Below, piece by piece: positions 58,987 through 64,000 of a stretch of 64,000 nucleotides of DNA. The DNA is from an uncultured Bacilli bacterium. GTDB taxonomy: Bacteria > Bacillota_I > Bacilli_A > RF39 > UBA660. The notes beneath the pieces were generated by a model, which searched no databases, was not told where the DNA came from, and worked only from the letters and a program-made list of their open reading frames with translations. The position numbers were made by a program, and so were the translations under genes. The stretch is taken from positions 1 through 64,000 of the forward strand of contig CAKOND010000002.1 of the NCBI GenBank assembly GCA_934096945.1, in the 5' to 3' direction. Within the stretch, counting starts at the first letter, position 1; each line of letters starts with the position of its first letter.

Positions 58987-60399
58987 ATGAATTTACCAAA
59001 TTTAGCTGTTGCTGCAGATAGAAAGAAAGTATTGGTTAAAGAAGAAAGATTAAATATAAATATTAAGCCAATTTATAAAGGAAAAAAATATTTCTTAAGG
59101 ACTTATGGATGTCAAATGAATGTTCATGACTCAGAAGAAATTAAATATTATTTAGAAAGTCTAGGGTATGAAGCTGTTGATGAATTAGAAAAAGCGGACA
59201 TTGTTGTTCTTAATACCTGTGCCATTAGAGAAAATGCTAAAGATAAAGTGTTCGGTTATTTGGGAAGGTGCAAACATTTAAAAAAAGAAAAACCAAATTT
59301 AATTATAGCGGTTACGGGTTGTTTGATGCAAAAACCTAATGAAATTGAAGAAATACATAATAGACATAAATATATTGATATTGTTATTGGTACTCATAAT
59401 TTAAATGAACTTCCTAATTTGATTGAGGAAGCTAATAATAAAAAAACTCAAAATATTGAAGTTTATTCTAATAGCGATGTTGTTTTTGAAAATGTAAAAT
59501 ATAATAGAGATTCTAAAATCAGTGCGTGGATAAATATTATTTATGGCTGTGACAAATTTTGTACCTATTGTATTGTTCCTTTTACTCGTGGTAGGGAAAG
59601 AAGTCGTAAGATGGAAGAAGTTCTTGAGGAAGTTAGCAATTTGAAAGAACAAGGTTATATGGAAGTTACTTTACTTGGACAAAATGTTAATGCGTATGGA
59701 AAAGATTTAGATTTGGGTTATGATTTTGCAACACTTTTGGAAGAAGTAGCAAAAATAGGTATTCCAAGAATTAGATTTGTAACTTCACATCCATGGAATT
59801 TTACAGATAAAATGATTGATGTTATTGCAAAATATGATAATATTATGCCTTATGTTCATTTGCCAATTCAATCAGGTAGCGATGATATTCTTAGAAAAAT
59901 GAATAGAAAATATACAATTGATGAATATAAAAAGCTTTTTGACCAAATTAAAAACAAAGTTAAAGATGTTGCTATTACTACAGATATTATTGTTGGTTTT
60001 CCAAATGAAACTGATGAGGATTTTAAAAAAACTTTAGATATTGTAAATTATTGTAAGTATGATGGTGCATATACGTTTATTTTCTCACCAAGAGAAGGTA
60101 CAGCGGCGGCTAGAATGGAAGATAAAGTTTCAATGGAAGTTAAGGAAAAAAGATTACAAGAACTAAATAATCTTGTTAATAAATATTCTTTAGAAAGTAA
60201 TCAAAGGTTGGTTGGAAAAGTTGTTGAAGTTTTAGTAAATGGCATTAGTGAAAAAGATAATAATAAAGTTTATGGTTATACTGATACGATGAAATTAGTT
60301 AATATTGTTGGTGGAAATGAATTAATTGGTAAGATTGTGCAAGTTAAAATAACAGATGCTAAAAGTTTTAGTTTAGATGGTGAAATTAGTCAAGAATAA
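58987..60399 (+). CDS. miaB: tRNA-2-methylthio-N6-dimethylallyladenosine synthase MiaB
   Basis: A 470-residue radical SAM methylthiotransferase acting on A37 of tRNAs reading UNN codons. The N-terminal UPF0004 domain has RTYGCQMNVHDSEE, LNTCAIREN and VTGCLMQK (three Cys of the auxiliary cluster); the radical SAM CxxxCxxC is IYGCDKFCTYCIVPFTRGRE; the C terminus is a TRAM domain. ATG at 58987 follows GAAGGGAAGGTG. It needs Fe-S clusters supplied by the Suf system encoded upstream. Confidence 0.96.
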   Translation: MNLPNLAVAADRKKVLVKEERLNINIKPIYKGKKYFLRTYGCQMNVHDSEEIKYYLESLGYEAVDELEKADIVVLNTCAIRENAKDKVFGYLGRCKHLKKEKPNLIIAVTGCLMQKPNEIEEIHNRHKYIDIVIGTHNLNELPNLIEEANNKKTQNIEVYSNSDVVFENVKYNRDSKISAWINIIYGCDKFCTYCIVPFTRGRERSRKMEEVLEEVSNLKEQGYMEVTLLGQNVNAYGKDLDLGYDFATLLEEVAKIGIPRIRFVTSHPWNFTDKMIDVIAKYDNIMPYVHLPIQSGSDDILRKMNRKYTIDEYKKLFDQIKNKVKDVAITTDIIVGFPNETDEDFKKTLDIVNYCKYDGAYTFIFSPREGTAAARMEDKVSMEVKEKRLQELNNLVNKYSLESNQRLVGKVVEVLVNGISEKDNNKVYGYTDTMKLVNIVGGNELIGKIVQVKITDAKSFSLDGEISQE

Positions 60400-60417
60400 A
60401 TTACTTGACTTTTTTTG
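60388..60417 (+). terminator. Terminator of miaB
   Basis: AGTCAAG, loop, CTTGACT and seven T, overlapping the stop codon. Confidence 0.75.
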
Positions 60418-60449
60418 TTTTACTTTTAATCAAAAGGGACGAGCAACCA

Positions 60450-60477
60450 TAAAAAAAAGTCCATAAGGACTTTTGAT
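60450..60477 (-). terminator. Terminator of the five-gene tRNA cluster
   Basis: AAAAGTCC, loop TTAT, GGACTTTT with T-run on the minus strand, just after tRNA-Lys. Confidence 0.75.
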
Positions 60478-60484
60478 TTTTAAA

Positions 60485-60560
60485 TGGTGGCTCGTCTGGG
60501 ATTCGAACCCAGGACCCTTTGATTAAAAGTCAAATGCTCTACCTACTGAGCTAACGAACC
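60485..60560 (-). tRNA. tRNA-Lys(TTT)
   Basis: 76 nt with CCA. Anticodon loop CTTTTAA; acceptor GGTTCGT/ACGAGCC; T loop TTCGAAT. Last of the Val-Thr-Tyr-Gln-Lys cluster. Confidence 0.93.
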
Positions 60561-60578
60561 AAAAACAAAAATATAAAA

Positions 60579-60654
60579 TGGCTGCCTCGGCAGGATTCGA
60601 ACCGGCGGAATGTCAGAGTCAAAGTCTGATGCCTTACCACTTGGCTACGAGGCA
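60579..60654 (-). tRNA. tRNA-Gln(TTG)
   Basis: 76 nt with CCA. Acceptor TGCCTCG/CGAGGCA, anticodon arm TCAGA-CTTTGAC-TCTGA, T loop TTCGAAT. Confidence 0.93.
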
Positions 60655-60665
60655 ATTTTAATAAA

Positions 60666-60749
60666 TGGTGGGGAGACATAGATTTGAACTATGGAACCCG
60701 AAGGAACAGATTTACAGTCTGCCGCGTTTGACCACTTCGCTATCTCCCC
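60666..60749 (-). tRNA. tRNA-Tyr(GTA)
   Basis: 84 nt with CCA and a long variable arm, as usual for bacterial tRNA-Tyr. Acceptor GGGGAGA/TCTCCCC, anticodon GTA in CTGTAAA. Confidence 0.92.
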
Positions 60750-60756
60750 AAAAAAA

Positions 60757-61073
60757 TGGTGCCGACAGAGAGAGTCGAACTCCCAACCTACTGATTCATA
60801 CTACTATAGTTTTCACTACCACATATGTGTTTGTAGTCTGGACTTTCTCTTAACCATATTCGTTAAAGAACTTAGGCTCATCGTATAAAGTCTCTACACT
60901 TGGTTATACAACCTAGCTCGGGATTGTCATATAATAATATTTATTATGAAGAGTTCCCCGAATTAGCGATGTCCACCTTAATTGTTTCCAACTAAGGGTG
61001 CAAGATAGTTCAAAAAAGTATATATTACTTCTATCCCACAAGTCAGTTGCGCTGCCAGTTACGCTATGTCGGC
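60757..61073 (-). tRNA. tRNA-Thr(TGT) interrupted by a group I intron
   Basis: Exon 1 (61038-61073, 36 nt: acceptor GCCGACA, D arm, and anticodon arm through ACTGA-CTTGT) and exon 2 (60757-60796, 40 nt: AATCAGT onwards to CCA) join to a perfect tRNA: acceptor GCCGACA/TGTCGGC, anticodon arm ACTGA-CTTGTAA-TCAGT, anticodon TGT, T arm with TTCGACT. The intron sits between anticodon position 36 and base 37. It lies inside a normal tRNA cluster, so splicing must be efficient for the cell to read ACA/ACG codons unless another copy exists. Confidence 0.88.
60797..61037 (-). ncRNA. Group I self-splicing intron in tRNA-Thr
   Basis: 241 nt. Ends in G before exon 2 and follows a T of exon 1, as group I introns do. 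Core elements in order: Q-like GACAATCCCGAGCTA (60913-60928), R-like GTGTAGAGACTTTATACG (60882-60900) and S-like AAGAGAAAGTCCAGAC (60836-60852); the GACTT / AAGTC pairing forms P7. These closely follow the layout of tRNA introns of cyanobacteria. GATAG/CTATC near the 5' end make P2. The exact P1 pairing with the exon is not clear to me. No homing endonuclease frame fits in it. Confidence 0.82.
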
Positions 61074-61088
61074 AAAATATAAATAAAA

Positions 61089-61165
61089 TGGTGGGCGCTA
61101 TAGGACTCGAACCTATGACATCCTGCTTGTAAGGCAGACACTCTAACCAACTGAGTTAAGCGCCC
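61089..61165 (-). tRNA. tRNA-Val(TAC)
   Basis: 77 nt with CCA. Acceptor GGGCGCT/AGCGCCC, anticodon loop CTTACAA, T loop TTCGAGT. First gene of the cluster. Confidence 0.93.
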
Positions 61166-61185
61166 ATGTCTCGATGACAATTAAG

Positions 61186-61214
61186 ATTATACCAGAAGGC
61201 AGACGCAAATGCAA
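61186..61214 (-). promoter_or_regulatory. Promoter of the five-gene tRNA cluster
   Basis: Minus strand TTGCAT and TATAAT with 17-base spacing and TGG before the -10 box, about 20 bases before tRNA-Val. Confidence 0.8.
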
Positions 61215-61334
61215 GTAATTTTTACAAATTTTATCTATTTTTTTAATAATTCTTATTATATTGGCATATTTTAAATAATTTTTTTGTAAATTATTCGTAA
61301 TCTTATGTATTTTTTTTGTATATTTTTTGAAAAT

Positions 61335-61432
61335 AAAAAGAAGAAAGTTGTCGTACTCCTTCTTTGTGGATAGAATCCACTTTCTCCAATTAATGCTTGG
61401 TAAAGGAATTATTTCCTTTACATATACTATTT
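61335..61432 (-). ncRNA. Putative small RNA with three hairpins
   Basis: In the 450-base gap between the tRNA clusters, the minus strand has a -10-like TTAAAAT (about 61432), then GTAAAGGAA / TTCCTTTAC, then GTGGAT / ATCCAC, then AAGAAGGAG / CTTTCTTCTT followed by TTTT as a terminator. No reading frame. Identity unknown; not 6S, SRP or tmRNA by any motif I can see. Confidence 0.35.
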
Positions 61433-61580
61433 TAACATATTTGAAAAAAAATACTAGTCTTTTTTTGAATATTTGTAAAATAATTTTTGTTTTACTTTAG
61501 ATTTTGTAGTTTTATGCTTTTAGCTGCCAATTTTTTTGTTTTTTTTAAATAGTTTCTTTAAGGACTAGGGGTTGCATGAA

Positions 61581-61605
61581 AAAAACTAGGTTATCCTAGT
61601 TTTTT
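61581..61605 (-). terminator. Terminator of the Arg-Pro tRNA pair
   Basis: AAAAACTAGG, loop ATAA, CCTAGTTTTT with T-run on the minus strand, after tRNA-Pro. Confidence 0.8.
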
Positions 61606-61615
61606 GTTTCAAATC

Positions 61616-61692
61616 TGGTCGAGAAGACAGGATTTGAACCTGCAACCCCTAGGTCCCAAACCTAGTGCACTACCAAATTGTGCTACTTCTCG
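61616..61692 (-). tRNA. tRNA-Pro(TGG)
   Basis: 77 nt with CCA. Acceptor CGAGAAG/CTTCTCG, anticodon arm CTAGG-TTTGGGA-CCTAG, T loop TTCAAAT. Confidence 0.93.
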
Positions 61693-61711
61693 AAAATATT
61701 TATAAAAAAAT

Positions 61712-61788
61712 TGGTACGCCCAAAGGGATTCGAACCCCCAACCTTTAGATCCGTAGTCTAACGCTCTATCCAGTTGAGCTATGGGCGC
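61712..61788 (-). tRNA. tRNA-Arg(ACG)
   Basis: 77 nt with CCA. Acceptor GCGCCCA/TGGGCGT (first pair G-T), anticodon arm TTAGA-CTACGGA-TCTAA with anticodon ACG, whose A is normally converted to inosine by TadA. Confidence 0.92.
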
Positions 61789-61809
61789 GTATTCTTCTAG
61801 TGCATTTAC

Positions 61810-61839
61810 ATTATATTACAATAATTCTATTAAAGTCAA
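61810..61839 (-). promoter_or_regulatory. Promoter of the Arg-Pro tRNA pair
   Basis: Minus strand TTGACT and TATAAT with 18-base spacing, 22 bases before tRNA-Arg. Confidence 0.8.
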
Positions 61840-62001
61840 TATTTTATGCCAATTTTTTTCTTATTTTTGTCTTTTTAAATGTTTTTCTTTATATTTTTTC
61901 TTTTAAATTTAAATTTTTTCATAAAAAAACAATAAAATTTGCAAAAAAATAAACAAATTCGATGCTCGTGACAAAAAACAGCAAATTTCGCGTTTTCGAA
62001 G

Positions 62002-62010
62002 TGCTATAAT
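62002..62010 (+). promoter_or_regulatory. Extended -10 promoter of the restriction nuclease gene, probably leaderless
   Basis: TGC-TATAAT ends eight bases before the start codon and no Shine-Dalgarno site intervenes, so the mRNA would begin at or next to the ATG. The 180 bases before it are AT-rich without other signals. Confidence 0.55.
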
Positions 62011-62018
62011 AATTAACT

Positions 62019-62831
62019 ATGAAGCCAAAAATAGAAGAAAATGTAAAAAAATTATTGATTGAGTTTTATTTAATCCAATGTAAAGGTTGGGTAAAGAGCC
62101 AAGGAAAAGGTACAAGTGCTGCTGGAACAACACTAGAGTACCTACTAGGTAAGAAGGAGGATGCAAAATCTTTACCAGACTATTACGGAATTGAGTTAAA
62201 AACTAAACTCGCTACAAGCACATATCCAATTAGGCTATTTAGTGCTGTTCTTGATAACAGACCTAATGTGATGAATGAGCTTTATGAAAAGTGTTCTTGG
62301 AAAAGAACTCGTAACGAAGGTGAAAGAGAATTATATGACTTTATTAATGCCACAAAATTTTCTAATACCCATCGAAAGTATGCTTTTAAATTGAATGTTG
62401 ATCGCAAGAAAAAACGCGTTGATCTTCTTTTATACAATAATTGGGATAAAAAAATGGTAAATAACAATATGTCTTGGTCATTTGATGAACTTGAATTAAG
62501 GTTAACAACCAAGTTATCATGTCTAGCAATTATTCATGCGTGGAAAAAAACTTTAAAATCTACAAATTCTGAATATTTTAAATATACCAATATGAATTTG
62601 TATTATTTAAAATCTTTCAAAAATTTTATTGATTTACTGGAAAACGGAAAAATTGGAGTGGATCTTAAAATGTATCCGTATTATACTGGAGAAAACCGAG
62701 GCAAACTTCGTAACCGCGAAACAACATTTGTCATAAGTGAAGAAGACATTCCATTATTATTTGATAAAATAGATTTAAAAGTAAATGATATTGTAAAGGA
62801 AACTCCTAAAGAAGAAAATAAACAAATTTAA
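62019..62831 (+). CDS. MvaI/BcnI-family restriction endonuclease
   Basis: A 270-residue type II restriction-like nuclease. GWVKSQGKGTSAAGTTLEYL followed by LGKKEDAKSLPDYYGIELKT is the MvaI/BcnI catalytic block, with Asp and GIELK giving D...ExK; the later KYAFKLNVDRKKKRVDLLLY and YYTGENRGKLRNRETTFVIS also fit. Monomeric enzymes of this family nick or cut CC(W/S)GG-type sites. No methyltransferase gene is in the window, so it is solitary, or related to MutH-like repair nicking (MutH is in the same fold group). No ribosome binding site; read from a leaderless transcript. Confidence 0.8.
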   Translation: MKPKIEENVKKLLIEFYLIQCKGWVKSQGKGTSAAGTTLEYLLGKKEDAKSLPDYYGIELKTKLATSTYPIRLFSAVLDNRPNVMNELYEKCSWKRTRNEGERELYDFINATKFSNTHRKYAFKLNVDRKKKRVDLLLYNNWDKKMVNNNMSWSFDELELRLTTKLSCLAIIHAWKKTLKSTNSEYFKYTNMNLYYLKSFKNFIDLLENGKIGVDLKMYPYYTGENRGKLRNRETTFVISEEDIPLLFDKIDLKVNDIVKETPKEENKQI

Positions 62832-62864
62832 ATATTTTCTTCTTTTTCTTTAATATAATTTATT

Positions 62865-63242
62865 ATGGGTGAAGATTTAAGTCGTTTAAAAGATATAAAA
62901 ATTGAAAATTATATTTGGATAATTTACATAGGTATTATTATTTTAAGTTGGTATGCAAACTGCAAAGAAACAGACTATATTATCAATAAAAGTGAAAATT
63001 CTAAAAAACAGTACCAAGCTTTAATGATTTTAATTTTTACTATTTTACTCATTATATATTATTATTTTACAATAGATTCACACGAAGATATTAAAAAATT
63101 AACTTCTTTTGACTCAAAGAAAAAAATAATTTTGCGCTATGCTTCTTTCATTGGCTCATTTTTAATTCTAATTAGTGGGATTATATTTTTAATTATAGCT
63201 ATTTTAGATGATAATATTGATACAGAAATTGCATTTAATTAA
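62865..63242 (+). CDS. Small membrane protein, unknown
   Basis: A 125-residue protein with three hydrophobic helices (YIWIIYIGIIILSWYANC, QALMILIFTILLIIYYYFTI, FIGSFLILISGIIFLIIAIL). No family recognised. TATAAT at 62854-62859 ends five bases before the ATG and no ribosome binding site is seen, suggesting a leaderless message like that of the preceding nuclease gene. Confidence 0.55.
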   Translation: MGEDLSRLKDIKIENYIWIIYIGIIILSWYANCKETDYIINKSENSKKQYQALMILIFTILLIIYYYFTIDSHEDIKKLTSFDSKKKIILRYASFIGSFLILISGIIFLIIAILDDNIDTEIAFN

Positions 63243-63308
63243 TATTTACAACCACCCATGTTCATAGTATAATAGTTTCAATAAAAACTTAGAAGTGGGT
63301 GTACTTTT

Positions 63309-64000
63309 ATGAATGAAAGAAAGTTTTTAAAAAATGAAGCTAAAAAGTCACTGAAAATTCATTATTTTAGAAATATTATTGTGGCTTTTATTTGCTCTAT
63401 AATTTTATCCGGCGGTTTATCTTATACAACAAAAAACATTACAGAAGCATCAACTACATTTAATATAGTAAATAAAATAACAAACAATACTAATTTAGAA
63501 TTTCCCCGAACTACAACTATAGATTCAGAATTTAATAAATCACTTCAAAGAAAAATTCAGGAAAAATATAGATATGGTGTTCTTTCATATCTTGTCAATG
63601 AAACATTAAATAATGGTAACATAATGATTACTCTTTTTAATGGTATCAATAAGCTGATACTTGGAAATAAAATTAGTGCTGGAATAATAATCCTTATAAG
63701 TGGTTTATCTTTTTGGATTATAAATTGGCTTTTCTTTAAATCTATTGAAGTTGGTAGAAATCGTTATTTTCTTGAAAAAAGACGATATTATGAAACGAAG
63801 ATTGAAAGAGTTTTGTTTCCTTATAAAATGAAAAAGACTTTTCATATAGCTTTTATTTTATTTAACAAATTTGTTTATCAGGTTTTGTGGTTTTTAACAA
63901 TTATTGGTGGTTTTATAAAATACTATGAATATCGCATGATACCTTATATTTTAGCCGAAAATCCAAATATTAAAAGAAAAGACGCTTTCTTATTATCTAA
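63309..64000 (+). CDS. DUF975-type membrane protein (3' end outside window)
   Basis: At least 230 residues, open to the window end. MNERKFLKNEAKKSLKIHYF starts the cytoplasmic head, then helix IIVAFICSIILSGGLSY, a loop, helix LGNKISAGIIILISGLSFWI, VGRNRYFLEKRRY, and YYEYRMIPYILAENPNIKRK followed by DAFLLS, which is the conserved block of DUF975 proteins of Firmicutes (Tyr-x-x-x-x-x-x-x-(D/E)NP ... A...S). Function unknown; often near envelope-stress genes. GAAGTGGGTG lies before the ATG. Confidence 0.8.
   Translation, partial: MNERKFLKNEAKKSLKIHYFRNIIVAFICSIILSGGLSYTTKNITEASTTFNIVNKITNNTNLEFPRTTTIDSEFNKSLQRKIQEKYRYGVLSYLVNETLNNGNIMITLFNGINKLILGNKISAGIIILISGLSFWIINWLFFKSIEVGRNRYFLEKRRYYETKIERVLFPYKMKKTFHIAFILFNKFVYQVLWFLTIIGGFIKYYEYRMIPYILAENPNIKRKDAFLLS

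Noticed and set aside
60665..60888. Plus-strand reading frames across the tRNA cluster
   Set aside because: They run antisense through tRNA-Tyr and tRNA-Thr and show no ribosome binding site or protein-like composition.

Overview
The window is a 64 kb piece of a very AT-rich (by eye about 28-30% GC) bacterial chromosome. TGG encodes Trp and TGA is used freely as a stop (for example in the ATGA gene junctions at 49113, 50738 and 52285), so the code is the standard one, not the mycoplasma one. The gene set (CsoR-Suf, PerR-like Fur plus rubrerythrin, SpoVS, CotF-like proteins, BceAB-type transporter with two-component system, T-box-controlled serS, a Tad-like pilus with no outer-membrane secretin) suggests an uncultured, probably anaerobic, Gram-positive-type Bacilli/Firmicutes lineage, perhaps of the RF39 type. 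That placement is inference.

Layout. 0-12.4 kb: metabolic and surface genes (M32 and M14 carboxypeptidases, MGDG-synthase-like glycosyltransferase, AAA+ ATPase, ligase-less LigD on the minus strand, SsuABC-type importer, GNAT/MazG-like fusion) and a small cluster of helical proteins. 12.5-30.9 kb: a Tad/type IVc pilus locus on the plus strand (secreted Cys-rich giant, TadE-like, two CpaB/SAF proteins, CpaF/TadA ATPase, TadB, TadC, four pilin-like proteins, TadZ/CpaE-like protein, two T4SS-pilin-like proteins), followed by a low-complexity surface protein, a decayed SipW-type matrix protein and a GH25 lysozyme. 30.9-39.4 kb: Rpn/PD-(D/E)XK nuclease, CotF-like pair, ABC transporter plus two-component system, and a superoxide dismutase pseudogene with three frameshifts. 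39.5-42.25 kb: two tiny (1.3 kb) tandem elements inserted at the 3' end of a tRNA-Thr(GGT) gene, each with a MOBV-type oriT, a shared 472 bp end and its own cargo gene. 42.3-47.2 kb: a coiled-coil/RelE-like gene split by a frameshift, then csoR-sufC-sufD-sufU-sufB without sufS. 47.3-54.1 kb: an operon of four large paralogous solenoid proteins built from 26-residue repeats. 54.2-60.4 kb: a MATE/cytidylate-kinase chimera, HdeD-like protein, spoVS, fur-rubrerythrin, T-box-serS, miaB. 60.45-61.8 kb: two minus-strand tRNA clusters (Val-Thr-Tyr-Gln-Lys and Arg-Pro); the tRNA-Thr(TGT) gene is interrupted by a 241 nt group I intron. 61.9-64 kb: a solitary MvaI/BcnI-type restriction nuclease, a small membrane protein and a DUF975-type membrane protein running off the end.

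The strongest candidates for something undescribed are the tandem tRNA-integrated mini-mobilizable elements, the mosaic four-gene solenoid-repeat array with its smaller relatives at 11.5-12.4 kb and 47.3 kb, and the intron-containing tRNA-Thr. Redox genes tell a consistent story: sod is decayed while the Fur/rubrerythrin pair, with a perfect palindromic operator, is intact, as expected of an anaerobe.
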